From G051132615 sp051132615 (GTDB lineage Bacteria; Pseudomonadota; Gammaproteobacteria; Burkholderiales; Neisseriaceae), in contig NZ_CP152375.1 in assembly GCF_051132615.1 (NCBI RefSeq), positions 868,001-932,000 on the forward strand: 64,000 nucleotides of DNA. The letters run 5' to 3'. Within the stretch, counting starts at the first letter, position 1; every line of letters starts with the position of its first letter. Positions 1 to 8,710 of the stretch are shown in pieces. Position numbers and translations under genes: made by a program. Below the pieces are notes generated by a model. The model made no database searches, was not told the origin of the DNA, and worked only from the letters and a program-made list of their open reading frames with translations.

Positions 1-1062
1 ATCATTGGCGTTTTCAAAGGTGATGTTGTCATTACCTTTATTACGGTTATTCAGGTTTTCTGATAAATCTGAAATCAGGCTGATCAGCATTGCCCCACCA
101 AAACGTTGAAAGAAATGATAATTGACCCGTGCGCCATGTCCAGCGGCTCCTAATTGACCCGCACCTGTGCTGGCAATATTAACCTTAACCCCATTAGGTG
201 TTTCAACTTCATTCCACAGTACAAACACCCTAGCTTGTCCCTGAACCAAAGCCGAGGTTTGCTCACCCACCAGTTTAGAGCCTCGCTCTAACAGTAATAC
301 CCGACCATTGGCAGAATACACATCTTTGGTTACCAAACAACGGGTAAAGCCTGCATGAGTGGTAATAATCTGTGTATCTAATGTACAGGGTATATTGGTT
401 CCCTTGGAGAGTAGGTAAGTCGAATCGATACGCTTTTGTGCCGTGGCTTGAAAGGTAACAGTGGGTTTTAATTTGTCCCCAAATGTACTACTGCTACCTA
501 ATCCATCATCATTAAAACTGACAGGTTGTGCTTCAGCCGTTTGAGTAGATTCTCCAGTAGAACGTCCACCTTCAAAATCGACCAGAACATTACCCCTCAT
601 TTTACGTTGTTCAGGTGTTTCTTCTGGTTCTTTTTGATCCGTTGTTTGCCCCATCTGATTAGGAGCTGGTTCAGATTGTTGTTCTGGAATTTGAGCCATA
701 TCCATTGCTTCAGGTTCACTGGCTTCTTCAGGCATTTGTAATGCCAGCTCTTCCTTATCTTGCTCAAAATCCTTAGGCTGATTGTTTTTGATCTCATCAA
801 GTGGTTGGGTGTTTTCTGCTACGGTGTCCCCACTACCACTACTAAATGCAATCAGACCTGAAACAATTAAACCAAGGGCAACAATACCAATGCCTGCCAT
901 GGCGACTTTACTGACATTATTGTTCTTTTTACTTGGGCTTAAATCTTGAGGGATGCCCATTTCCACCGTGTCATCCTGAATCGCGTCAGCAAGAGAAGTG
1001 ATGGTGTTCTCCACTTCATGCTCCAGTGGTTTTTTCTTTTTGAATTTATCTAAAATACCCAT
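1..1062 (-). CDS. virB10: VirB10, T4SS core-complex protein, copy A (3' end beyond window)
   Basis: VirB10 spans both membranes of a type IV secretion system and couples the cytoplasmic ATPases to the outer-membrane pore. The first 354 codons are visible; the intact copy B (43066-44277) has 403, so about 49 residues lie outside. There is a Lys-rich cytoplasmic N-terminus, one membrane helix at about residues 53-73, an acidic Gln/Pro/Glu-rich periplasmic linker (about 85-165), then the conserved C-terminal beta-rich domain. The gene starts 11 bases after the virB9 stop and belongs to the leftward virB operon. It matches copy B without indels. Confidence 0.93.
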   Translation of the reverse strand, partial: MGILDKFKKKKPLEHEVENTITSLADAIQDDTVEMGIPQDLSPSKKNNNVSKVAMAGIGIVALGLIVSGLIAFSSGSGDTVAENTQPLDEIKNNQPKDFEQDKEELALQMPEEASEPEAMDMAQIPEQQSEPAPNQMGQTTDQKEPEETPEQRKMRGNVLVDFEGGRSTGESTQTAEAQPVSFNDDGLGSSSTFGDKLKPTVTFQATAQKRIDSTYLLSKGTNIPCTLDTQIITTHAGFTRCLVTKDVYSANGRVLLLERGSKLVGEQTSALVQGQARVFVLWNEVETPNGVKVNIASTGAGQLGAAGHGARVNYHFFQRFGGAMLISLISDLSENLNNRNKGNDNITFENAND

Positions 1063-1073
1063 GTTGTGATCCT

Positions 1074-1898
1074 TTACTTAACGATACGCACAGAGTTTTG
1101 ATCTGAAGTACCTGTACGATTAAATAGCCCTTTTTCATCAAAGCCCCGATTTTCAACAGCAAGTACACTATTACCCAAACGCAGCATGTACTTTTTAGCG
1201 GTTTCATGCACAATGACTGTGTCTTCTTCAATATGGGTATTGAGCAGCATCTCTGAACCATCGGGCATCACCTTATAAAGGGTGGGCAAATCCCGACCAT
1301 CATTAAATTTGAAAAAGGTAAATAAACCATTATCAAAAACAGCAGTAGGAACCAATGCTTTAGCCCCTTTGCCCCAATAGTTATAATTCGCTTGACCCTT
1401 TTGTTCAGGTAAGCTCTGCAAAATATCCTTTGCCTGCTTTTGTTTCATGGTTTCTGCTTGCATCACTGCTTTTTGGCTATCAGGATAAGAAAAACGCAGA
1501 ATATAGGTAGGCGCTTGAGGTTTCTGTCCTTTTCTCACTTGACGAGCCAAAGACAGATAAAAAGCATAGGTGCGCTTATTGGTGGTGATGATCATATTGG
1601 TATTGGGGCTTTGCGCAATGGGCTTAAATATGATGTTGTTGCCTTTCACAGATAAGTTCCATGCTTGCCCATCGCCCATACCTAACGCAGCATTATCCCC
1701 AATCAATCGTTCGTCTTGTTCCAATTGAATCATGGTTGTTCTACCTACTTGGGCACGAATATTGACCACATTATCAGGGTCATAATGCACATACTGAATA
1801 CGGGCATCTTTGCTCGATGTGCTGGGGGTAATATCTGCATGTGCCATAGATAAACAACTCAGCAACACTGCTAAAACACATAACTTATTATTGAACAT
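1074..1898 (-). CDS. virB9: VirB9, T4SS outer-membrane core-complex protein, copy A
   Basis: VirB9 is a periplasmic/outer-membrane component that forms the translocation pore with VirB7 and VirB10. The 274-aa product has a signal peptide ending around SMAHA (residue 20), the N-terminal VirB9 motif (DARIQYVHYDPDNVV) and a C-terminal domain with LYKVMPDGSE and the typical RLGNSVLAVENRGFDEKG ending. I chose the start at 1898 because it follows a GGAG site and gives the signal peptide, as in copy B. An in-frame upstream start would run into virB8. Confidence 0.93.
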   Translation of the reverse strand: MFNNKLCVLAVLLSCLSMAHADITPSTSSKDARIQYVHYDPDNVVNIRAQVGRTTMIQLEQDERLIGDNAALGMGDGQAWNLSVKGNNIIFKPIAQSPNTNMIITTNKRTYAFYLSLARQVRKGQKPQAPTYILRFSYPDSQKAVMQAETMKQKQAKDILQSLPEQKGQANYNYWGKGAKALVPTAVFDNGLFTFFKFNDGRDLPTLYKVMPDGSEMLLNTHIEEDTVIVHETAKKYMLRLGNSVLAVENRGFDEKGLFNRTGTSDQNSVRIVK

Positions 1899-1911
1899 TG
1901 TTTTTTTCTCC

Positions 1912-2604
1912 TTATGGCGCAGCTTCAGGATCGACACGATAGCTTGTCACTTGAAAACCCAACGGATTAATCAAGCGATCCGCCTCTTGTAGGGGTTTGT
2001 TTTGGTATTCAAATGCCACTGTAGCAATCATCTTTTGCGCAGCTGGTTTAGTGACACCATTGGTCAAAGGAATCAGATGCTTTTCAAAACGAATTTGCGC
2101 CATTTCACCCACAAAGCTAATGGCATTCACCTTCACAATCACCTTGAATTGATCCTTCAATACCAAGTGAGGCGCAGCAGGATTTTTGTTATACAGTTTG
2201 GCAAACTCAGCTTGTACAGGTGGTGCAGACAAAAGGTTGGTGGCGTTATAAGTGGACTGTACTGTTTGCCAGTCGTAGGATTCCCGATAAATCACATACT
2301 GGGCTAACCAGTATTTATTGATCACTTCACCATAAGATTTTTCAGATGTTTTAAGTTGGGTGACAATATCCGTTGCCCCTGTATTATTGTCAACGCGTAT
2401 CACAAAAGGAATCACGGTTTTAAGAGGGGTCAATCCTGCAATTGCGCCAATGGACAACCCCATAATCAACAAACATGCACAAGTAATACGCCAAGCAATC
2501 TTGCTGTTTTGACGAACCCGTTCAATTTCAGACTTTTCAAAATCCTTCGCTGCCTGAATAAACTTACTGGCCGCCTTTTGGGAAGATAATGTCTTTTGAG
2601 TCAT
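1912..2604 (-). CDS. virB8: VirB8, T4SS inner-membrane assembly protein, copy A
   Basis: VirB8 is a bitopic inner-membrane protein that nucleates assembly of the T4SS. The 230 residues contain a charged cytoplasmic tail, one membrane helix at about 38-58 and an NTF2-like periplasmic domain (YWLAQYVIYRESYDW, VDNNTGATDIVT). Its ATG overlaps the virB7 stop (ATGA), indicating translational coupling. It is nearly identical to copy B at 45127-45819. Confidence 0.93.
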   Translation of the reverse strand: MTQKTLSSQKAASKFIQAAKDFEKSEIERVRQNSKIAWRITCACLLIMGLSIGAIAGLTPLKTVIPFVIRVDNNTGATDIVTQLKTSEKSYGEVINKYWLAQYVIYRESYDWQTVQSTYNATNLLSAPPVQAEFAKLYNKNPAAPHLVLKDQFKVIVKVNAISFVGEMAQIRFEKHLIPLTNGVTKPAAQKMIATVAFEYQNKPLQEADRLINPLGFQVTSYRVDPEAAP

Positions 2605-2723
2605 TTATTTACCTCCTGAATATCTTGATTGATGGGGAAATATTGTCCATAGGGACGAGGTGGCTTATTGGTGCAGGCAACACAAAAAAGCACTGCCAGA
2701 ATGAGTGCAATACATATTTTCAT
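2601..2723 (-). CDS. virB7: VirB7-type lipoprotein, copy A (40 aa)
   Basis: This 40-aa ORF lies directly before virB8, overlapping it by four bases. It has a lipoprotein signal peptide with lipobox LFCVAC, followed by the short tail TNKPPRPYGQYFPINQ. VirB7 proteins are tiny outer-membrane lipoproteins that bind VirB9. Position, size and lipobox fit, and an equivalent 40-aa gene sits in the same place in copy B (45816-45938). Confidence 0.85.
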   Translation of the reverse strand: MKICIALILAVLFCVACTNKPPRPYGQYFPINQDIQEVNK

Positions 2724-2746
2724 AAAAGATTCCTTTTATTGAGACG

Positions 2747-2771
2747 TAAAAAAACCCGCACTAGGCGAGTT
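2747..2771 (-). terminator. Rho-independent terminator between the Bro-N gene and virB7
   Basis: Read on the minus strand, ACTCGC and GCGGGT form a 6-bp stem (one G-U pair) around a 5-base loop, followed by seven Ts. Nearly the same hairpin recurs at 36653, 45964 and 47354. Confidence 0.75.
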
Positions 2772-2800
2772 GAGGTGGATCATGATTTTTGAGAGAGTTT

Positions 2801-3409
2801 CTATTTCTTTGTGGTCTCTTCAATTAAGTGATGGGAAACTATCTTAGAAAGTCTATTCATACAGGCTTGCATGGTTTTGAGAATTATTTCATCTGAAATA
2901 CTCCTTCTCTCATTAATTATCATTGGGATATTTTCTATAGGAATGATTAAATCCTCATTGGACAAAATGCGCATATGAGGCTTTCTGTTATCATCAAAGG
3001 TTAAAATAAATCTATATTCTAATATATTGCCAATTAATTGATTAAGCTCCTTTAGTTCATTATAGTTTTCTATGTTGGCAGCTTCATTTGAATAATGTCC
3101 AGTTTTACGGATAGAAGGTAGGACTTCTCCAGCTAACCATTTTTGAAAAGGCAAAGCCTTTGGTTTATCTGAGCGCCCTAGAAAAAAATATAGCCCTTGT
3201 TCTGAAATACAAGCTATACGTTGTTTACCACCAAGGGTGTGAATCTGTTTCACACCCTTCCATTCTTCAGGAATGTGGCTTATCACTTTGCTTGGTCTAC
3301 TTGATTCGGCATACTCTAAAGCATTCATGATATCTTTAGCAACAAACCATAATTCGTCATTAATTGTTAATGTTTGAACTGGATGATTTTCAAAGGTCAA
3401 GTAATCCAT
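2801..3409 (-). CDS. Bro-N domain (antirepressor-like) protein, paralogue 1
   Basis: A Bro-N domain protein of 202 aa. The N-terminal half carries Bro-N hallmarks (ELWFVAKDIMNALEYAE, GLYFFLGRSDKPKALPFQKWLAGEVLPSIRKTG split over residues 20-110). The C-terminal half (NYNELKELNQLIGNILEYRF onward) is shared with two paralogues at 36714 and 47396. Bro-N proteins in phages are antirepressors or regulators, and the role here is unproven. Unlike its paralogues it has no C4-like RNA leader. It is cargo between virB6 and virB7. Confidence 0.8.
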   Translation of the reverse strand: MDYLTFENHPVQTLTINDELWFVAKDIMNALEYAESSRPSKVISHIPEEWKGVKQIHTLGGKQRIACISEQGLYFFLGRSDKPKALPFQKWLAGEVLPSIRKTGHYSNEAANIENYNELKELNQLIGNILEYRFILTFDDNRKPHMRILSNEDLIIPIENIPMIINERRSISDEIILKTMQACMNRLSKIVSHHLIEETTKK

Positions 3410-3414
3410 ATAAT

Positions 3415-3448
3415 AAAACCATCTATTTTTAACGTATAGATGGTTTTG
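3415..3448 (-). terminator. Terminator after the lipoprotein gene at 3468
   Basis: Inverted repeat AAACCATCTA / TAGATGGTTT around about ten bases, with a T-rich tail on the minus strand. It separates the lipoprotein gene from the Bro-N gene. Confidence 0.6.
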
Positions 3449-3467
3449 TTTAAGTATTTCAGAATGT

Positions 3468-4139
3468 TTATTCCCAAATCAGCCCTTTTGCCTCCCAGCC
3501 TTGACTAGTTAACTTGATACCATGCTTAATCTCTCTACTACTCTCATTATCAATAATATTCTTTACCTCTGGGAACGCAGCTTGTATTTCAGGTTTTTTA
3601 GCCCAATCAGCGATATTATTGATCTTATATGTATACGTAATACCCACTTCTTGATAATCTCCTAACTTTATTGGCCCTTCCCACTTCACGATCTTATCAA
3701 TGTTTTGTTTACCCCAACAAAGTTTAGTTTGGCGAACTGTATTTTTTCCATTCATACCAATAGAATCTACATCTTTTTCTTGAATAAAATTCTTAGCTGC
3801 ATCTGTAAGCATATAACGTTTGACCTTACGTATTACACCGTTTGGTTCTCCGCTAAAGTTGGTACCCTGTACTTCAGCATCTTCTCCTCTCACCAACCCA
3901 ACAGCTTCAAGTGCAACCATCCGATTAACTTCGCTACTTGGTGTATTATTTTGCATCCCAAGGCTTCCTTCAGATACATCCACAGGCCATTTTTTGATAT
4001 TAAGACACAAATCACCTTTTTTATCAAAATACTGATTCATTGCTGTAGTAAAATTTTGCTCATTAGCATCGGTCTTATTACTACAAGCTACAATACTAAT
4101 AGAACATATAACACTGAGGGCAATAATATATTTTTGCAT
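3468..4139 (-). CDS. Predicted lipoprotein of unknown function (T4SS cargo)
   Basis: 223 aa with a lipoprotein signal peptide (MQKYIIALSV, lipobox SIVAC at about residues 15-19) and an otherwise soluble domain with no family I recognise. I placed the start at 4139 because a GGAG site lies just upstream and the signal peptide begins there; the longer reading adds an implausible N-terminus. Copy B has no equivalent and instead carries an unrelated lipoprotein at 48359. Confidence 0.7.
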   Translation of the reverse strand: MQKYIIALSVICSISIVACSNKTDANEQNFTTAMNQYFDKKGDLCLNIKKWPVDVSEGSLGMQNNTPSSEVNRMVALEAVGLVRGEDAEVQGTNFSGEPNGVIRKVKRYMLTDAAKNFIQEKDVDSIGMNGKNTVRQTKLCWGKQNIDKIVKWEGPIKLGDYQEVGITYTYKINNIADWAKKPEIQAAFPEVKNIIDNESSREIKHGIKLTSQGWEAKGLIWE

Positions 4140-4161
4140 AAATCTCCTTTTTACATAATTA

Positions 4162-4515
4162 TTAATACTCATAATAACGCACACTAAATAAGCTAGGTCC
4201 AACCCAAACTAATAAAAGAAAAACAAAACTGATAGCTCCAATTATAGCTAGCCTGAATGAGGCTTCTTCAAACCCTAAGAGCATGGCAATCAATCCACCT
4301 AGAATACCTATAACACTAAAAAAACTAAGAGAATATTTTACAATTAGAATGAATATTCCTAGAGACCATACTATTGCGTATCCAATCGCATCTAGTGTCT
4401 TTTTTATGGCTAGCAATACAGACAAAAAAGCACGCCAAATATAAATTAATATATCTATACCTCTATTAACACTACGAGATACAGTGAAATAAATACGCTT
4501 TAATTTATAAAACAT
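4162..4515 (-). CDS. Small two-helix membrane protein next to virB6, copy A
   Basis: 117 aa. A basic amphipathic N-terminal stretch (MFYKLKRIYFTVSR, about residues 1-45) is followed by two hydrophobic segments (about 48-75 and 80-112). The paralogue at 49017 is nearly identical over the first 60 residues and diverges strongly afterwards. It lies 21 bases after virB6 in both copies, so it probably acts with the secretion channel or in exclusion. The family is unknown to me. Confidence 0.7.
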   Translation of the reverse strand: MFYKLKRIYFTVSRSVNRGIDILIYIWRAFLSVLLAIKKTLDAIGYAIVWSLGIFILIVKYSLSFFSVIGILGGLIAMLLGFEEASFRLAIIGAISFVFLLLVWVGPSLFSVRYYEY

Positions 4516-4536
4516 CCTTTTTTCTCCAATTAACTA

Positions 4537-5448
4537 TTAATTCCTTTTAATGCTACCACCGGCTGTATTTCCTTTAGAATAATGAAATTGACGATTTGCA
4601 ATTGACCTCAAAATAACTGGTATACCTCCCGTACTTGCTCCACCTGTTAGCGCAGATGCGATACTTGGTATATTCCATGCAACAACTAAAAAAATGAGTG
4701 TTGATGTACACATCATACCTGCTAATGGGAGCAATAAAAGAACGGAGTCTATCTCATTACCCAGTAAATTATTGACATGATTCTGGAAAAAATCATGCTG
4801 TAATGATCCTAGGATAACATAAAAAACTATTGTAATGGTATAATTAAATATCTGTCCTATCCAATTCATACCCCACTGTCTTGTTGCTGGAAATAGCATG
4901 GCTCCTATAAATATGGGACCTATTAAAATAACCATTGCTAAAGATAATTTAGCAACTAGATAAAATGATAAAATAGCGAGAAAAAATATTCCACCACAAA
5001 TAAAAATAATCATGCCTATAAAATAAAACCCTATCTTTTCAGCAATCTCTGTCATGGGTAGTTCTTTCGCTTGCTGAAATGTATCTGAGACTACAGACAT
5101 AAAGTTGTCATAGGCAGCATCTAAAGCGGTTACCGAATATTCCCCCGTACCCAACATTACACTTATTGATTCAGGCATTTGATACATCAAATTTGCCAGT
5201 TTATTGTATGTGCCTGCATTAAAGGCACAGGCGATAATAACCAACCATCCAATCATTCTCTTACTAAAATCCATGATGTTTTCATCTAACCCCCTATTGT
5301 AGTAACTTATCATGACTAGCAAGATATACACACCAAACCCAGCAGCAAATAGCGGAGCGATACCAGAAATTAGATTTGCAGACTTAGCAAACAGATTTGT
5401 TCCCATACCATGAAGCAAGGTATCTGATACACTTGAAAAGTGTCCCAT
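4537..5448 (-). CDS. virB6: VirB6, polytopic T4SS inner-membrane channel protein, copy A
   Basis: 303 aa with several membrane helices and the VirB6/TrbL signature region (LVAKLSLAMVILIGPIFIG, FPATRQWGMNWIGQIFNYT). VirB6 forms part of the inner-membrane passage. Compared with copy B, the N-terminal 95 residues, the central signature and the end (SIASALTGGAS) are almost identical. Residues about 96-160 and 222-255 differ sharply and look like exposed loops. Confidence 0.92.
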   Translation of the reverse strand: MGHFSSVSDTLLHGMGTNLFAKSANLISGIAPLFAAGFGVYILLVMISYYNRGLDENIMDFSKRMIGWLVIIACAFNAGTYNKLANLMYQMPESISVMLGTGEYSVTALDAAYDNFMSVVSDTFQQAKELPMTEIAEKIGFYFIGMIIFICGGIFFLAILSFYLVAKLSLAMVILIGPIFIGAMLFPATRQWGMNWIGQIFNYTITIVFYVILGSLQHDFFQNHVNNLLGNEIDSVLLLLPLAGMMCTSTLIFLVVAWNIPSIASALTGGASTGGIPVILRSIANRQFHYSKGNTAGGSIKRN

Positions 5449-5462
5449 TTTTTTACCTCTAT

Positions 5463-5487
5463 AAAAAAATGCTCTAAAAGAGCATTA
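5463..5487 (-). terminator. Terminator upstream of virB6
   Basis: Minus-strand hairpin ATGCTCTTTTAGAGCAT followed by seven Ts, placed between the eexN remnant and virB6. Confidence 0.75.
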
Positions 5488-5488
5488 T

Positions 5489-5527
5489 CTATTGTTCTAA
5501 GACTTTATACGGATAGCCAAACTCTTT
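5489..5527 (-). pseudogene. 3' remnant of an EexN-type lipoprotein gene
   Basis: On the minus strand this reads KEFGYPYKVLEQ-stop. It matches the C-terminus of the intact 75-aa lipoprotein at 50384-50611 (KKEFGYPYKTTKTN) and sits in the same place between virB5 and virB6. The rest of the gene is gone, so copy A appears to have lost its entry-exclusion-type lipoprotein. Confidence 0.65.
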
Positions 5528-5545
5528 GCAATGCTATCCGTATAA
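5505..5545. repeat. Perfect 13-bp inverted repeat over the eexN remnant
   Basis: TTATACGGATAGC (5505-5517) is mirrored exactly by GCTATCCGTATAA (5533-5545) across a 15-base loop. One arm is part of the eexN remnant, so the other looks like a fold-back copy made during the deletion. It has no T-run on the minus strand and is unlikely to be a terminator. Confidence 0.75.
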
Positions 5546-5570
5546 TATGTCTCCTTAATTAATTGTTTGG

Positions 5571-6230
5571 TTATCTACAAGCATCCCAGTTTCTGGTTTT
5601 AAAATTTTTAGCATAACAAGCACTCCGTTCGACATGCTTATAGTGCTCTATTTTCTCCATCTGTTCTGCTAATCTGGCCATCATGTCCAATTTGGTTTGA
5701 TTGTTCTGAATAATAGCACTTTCTGCTGCTATTCTGTTCTGTAAATCCTGTGCGGCTTTAATATCTGTGGTCGAATCAATCTTTTTAATCATCTTTTGCA
5801 GATTATTTAAACGTAATTTTGTGTCATTAAATGCCTGCACTGAAGAGTCATAATTATTGACCAACTGTTTCATGGCTGTTTCTGGCGTATAGGTTTTACC
5901 TTGAATCATTTTTTTATAATCGGTATTGGCGATACTGTCATACAAATCTTTCCATTCTGTCGGTAGCTGTTCCAAAGCTGTTTCAGAGAACGCACTACCA
6001 ACCCCCTTGGATCCAGTTAACGCCGACACCTGATTTTTTAACTCAGCAATCTGTTGGATTTGATTATCAATTTGCTCTTTCATATGAATAATCTGTTGCA
6101 AGGTATTGGCTACTTGTGCTCCATCAAAAACAGGGATACCTCCAGCGTAACTTGTAATTGGAAAGATCAGCATACAGGTAGATAGAACAATAGAAACAAT
6201 ATACTTTCTTTGTTTTTTCATAATTTTCAT
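5571..6230 (-). CDS. virB5: VirB5, T4SS minor pilus protein, copy A
   Basis: 219 aa with a signal peptide ending at SYA-GG (about residue 29), then a long alpha-helical, coiled-coil-rich body (QQIIHMKEQIDNQIQQIAEL) typical of VirB5, and a C-terminal segment with two cysteines. VirB5 sits at the pilus tip. The start at 6230 follows GGAG by seven bases. It is almost identical to copy B at 50630-51289. Confidence 0.9.
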   Translation of the reverse strand: MKIMKKQRKYIVSIVLSTCMLIFPITSYAGGIPVFDGAQVANTLQQIIHMKEQIDNQIQQIAELKNQVSALTGSKGVGSAFSETALEQLPTEWKDLYDSIANTDYKKMIQGKTYTPETAMKQLVNNYDSSVQAFNDTKLRLNNLQKMIKKIDSTTDIKAAQDLQNRIAAESAIIQNNQTKLDMMARLAEQMEKIEHYKHVERSACYAKNFKTRNWDACR

Positions 6231-6253
6231 AATAAAACTCCATAAATAAACAA

Positions 6254-6276
6254 TAAAAAAACCGCATAGAGCGGCG
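6254..6276 (-). terminator. Terminator between virB4 and virB5
   Basis: Minus-strand stem CCGC/GCGG with a following T-run inside the virB operon. It probably attenuates rather than ends transcription, because the operon continues. The same site in copy B has one at 51313. Confidence 0.65.
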
Positions 6277-6307
6277 GATAAAAAATGATTAATAAGTATT
6301 TACGTTT

Positions 6308-8710
6308 TTAAGATTTACGCTTTTCAGCACGTTTGACTTGTAACCTTTGTACAAATGGCTCAAGCCACTGTGTGGGGTCTTTTCCATACTCTTTCATCAC
6401 TTGATACAGTATTTCTACATTATCAGCTGAACCCGATAGAATGGGGATTTCATCACTAAAACCGTATAGGTCTAGCTTGGCAAAAGCAGATTGTCGACCT
6501 TGTTTGACTAAAAAGGTACGAGAGTCTGTAGAAAGTTCTGATAATTGTTTAAACTCCTTTTCTGTTAAACCACACCGTTGATAACTACCTTCGTATTCTG
6601 CATCAGGATTGGGCAAGAATATCTTGGTGGGTGTTTGTTGAATAATGGCGGGGAAAATGGGGCAATTAATGGCATCTTCAGGAGATTGAGAAACCAAGAT
6701 TAACCAGCCACCCAATTTGCGATCTGTTTTGAGTATCTTCAGCATGATTTCCTGTAATGCCTGAAACCGAGCGGCATACCAAAACTCTTCAATAATGGTG
6801 GCCAGTATGCCATCTACTTTACTGACCCTGACCATCATCAAATTACGCAGATGAAACATAAAAGCCAGAATAGGCGCAGTAGGTGGGTAGTCATCCTTAA
6901 GGACTGCTGTTAAATCAAAACCAATTCGATAGAAGGTTTCAGGATCAAACAGGTTGATTGGGTTATCCAGACACCAAGCATAACGGCCATTTTCACTACG
7001 ACACCATTTACTTAAGCGGATCCTCAATGAGTTAGGATCATCAGAATGAGGAATACTCTGTAATAAGGTACTGAAGTTCCTGTTCTCCATATCTAGGTCA
7101 AGTGTGGCATCCACGGCAAACTGAACTTGTTTTTCTTCAACGGCAGTTACTTTGCCATCTTCATCTGAGCCACACATGGTCACCAAGGTATAAAGGAATT
7201 CTCTATTGACTGGTGTCACAGGTAATTGAAATGGATTCAATCCTGTAGGCTCCCCAGCTTCTAACGCAAAATACTGACCACCAATGGCACGGATAAAAAT
7301 TTCCATTCCTCTATCTAAATCCATGGCAAAGATAAAGGGATCAAACCGTTCAACAAAAGAAAGAATGGCCGTTTGCAAGGTGGTTTTACCTGTACCTGTT
7401 GCCCCTAAAATGAGGGTATGACCAGCCACTTTTTCACCTAGGTTGTCTTCTTTTTGATTGGTAAAATGGAAGTTAAAGTCATACACGGTTTTGGATACGG
7501 TTTGCAGTGGCATCACGGCAGTGCCATCCCCAATTGGATTACCATGTGATTTACCATGGGAGTAATTGTGTATGCCAAAGGTGGTGGCCAGATTCTCCGT
7601 TGTTTTAGGGTACTTTCTGGGTTTTTCCTGACTATTGGGTACTTGGCTGAAAAAGGTTGCAGGAGCGGATAAGGTGGCTTTGGTAAAACGATACCCGCCA
7701 GAATTTAAAAAAGCAGCATAGGCTTTGGAACCATTATAGGTTGCTTCCTGTGGTGTTTTACCATAGACCACCAATGCGGCATGATACTCACCAAACATCA
7801 ATTCTCCTGAAGTCAGTTTACCTTGTCCCTCAAGCAGCTCATCTATTTGTCCTTGTGCTTTATCACCCACTGACTGAAGGTTATTCATTTGTCGGTTGAT
7901 TTTTTCTTGCATAGCATAAGGGTTGATGTACACCAAAGATTGGGTCAAGGTAAATTCACAAGACAATGTTAATATCTGGGTCAATATCTTGGGTTTAGAT
8001 AAGCCAAAATCCTTTAAATCAAACATCACCGCATATTTTCTATTGGCTTGGTCGGGTCGAATCTCCAATATGTCTGAGCCAAAGTGTAAATTGGCACTGG
8101 CTAGATTTTGGTAAGCATCAACACTGGATAAGGGTATTTTTTGCTCTGTACCATTAATGAGTGAACCAAAGAACTCATACACTTCAGAAAATAAAGTGCC
8201 TTCTTGGTTCTGATAAGCGGTCAGTAAATACGGATCATAAACATCTAAAGACTTCATCATAATGTCAATCAGCTCTTCTGCTTCTTTGATTCCTTCATCA
8301 ATATCCGTACTTTTAACCAAGGCCGTAATATAAAAAAGATTCTCAAAATAATCTTCATCCTGAAATCGCTTGAGGTATTTACTGGCGAACTGCTCGCAAA
8401 AATCAGTAGAAAACGCATAATCCCGATCAAAGTTGATCTTTTTACGTTGAAGCGTTGTCCAAACAGAAAGCCGATTACCCAAAGTTTTGCCTAAAGCAGC
8501 AAACAGATTTTTTAGCCCGACAAAACTGGTGTACAGGTGTTTGTCGTCCACACCATCAAAAGCCAGCCCTTCCATTCTGATGACAAAACCAACATAACCT
8601 TCTTTGTACCAGACTAGGTTATCCGTGACGTGTTGGCAGATTTTCGGCAGAAAATCGGATTGAGCTGGCTGTTTTTTTAGAACACTGCTCAAAAAATCGC
8701 TCATAATCAT
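6308..8710 (-). CDS. virB4: VirB4, T4SS energising ATPase, copy A
   Basis: VirB4 ATPases power pilus assembly and substrate transfer. The 800-aa product is of usual size, with Walker A GATGTGKTTL at about 436-445, a Walker B-like strand FIFAMDLDRG near 460, and the conserved late motifs LGGWLILVSQSPEDA and QTPTKIFLPNPDA. The start at 8710 has GGGAG eight bases upstream and lies inside the end of virB3, so the two are coupled. Copy B keeps only the last 462 codons. Confidence 0.95.
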   Translation of the reverse strand: MIMSDFLSSVLKKQPAQSDFLPKICQHVTDNLVWYKEGYVGFVIRMEGLAFDGVDDKHLYTSFVGLKNLFAALGKTLGNRLSVWTTLQRKKINFDRDYAFSTDFCEQFASKYLKRFQDEDYFENLFYITALVKSTDIDEGIKEAEELIDIMMKSLDVYDPYLLTAYQNQEGTLFSEVYEFFGSLINGTEQKIPLSSVDAYQNLASANLHFGSDILEIRPDQANRKYAVMFDLKDFGLSKPKILTQILTLSCEFTLTQSLVYINPYAMQEKINRQMNNLQSVGDKAQGQIDELLEGQGKLTSGELMFGEYHAALVVYGKTPQEATYNGSKAYAAFLNSGGYRFTKATLSAPATFFSQVPNSQEKPRKYPKTTENLATTFGIHNYSHGKSHGNPIGDGTAVMPLQTVSKTVYDFNFHFTNQKEDNLGEKVAGHTLILGATGTGKTTLQTAILSFVERFDPFIFAMDLDRGMEIFIRAIGGQYFALEAGEPTGLNPFQLPVTPVNREFLYTLVTMCGSDEDGKVTAVEEKQVQFAVDATLDLDMENRNFSTLLQSIPHSDDPNSLRIRLSKWCRSENGRYAWCLDNPINLFDPETFYRIGFDLTAVLKDDYPPTAPILAFMFHLRNLMMVRVSKVDGILATIIEEFWYAARFQALQEIMLKILKTDRKLGGWLILVSQSPEDAINCPIFPAIIQQTPTKIFLPNPDAEYEGSYQRCGLTEKEFKQLSELSTDSRTFLVKQGRQSAFAKLDLYGFSDEIPILSGSADNVEILYQVMKEYGKDPTQWLEPFVQRLQVKRAEKRKS

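Larger units (their letters stand above)
1..2760. repeat. Long repeat block: virB10-virB7 of copy A, paired with 43216-45975
   Basis: Every gene boundary in this block recurs 43,215 bases further right (virB10 start 1062/44277, virB9 1898/45113, virB8 2604/45819, virB7 2723/45938), so the copies align with no net indel over about 2.7 kb. By eye roughly nine bases in ten agree, and most differences are silent. A second pair, 5571-7694 and 50630-52753 (virB5-virB4), is collinear at offset 45,059. Between the blocks the cargo differs. Confidence 0.93.
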
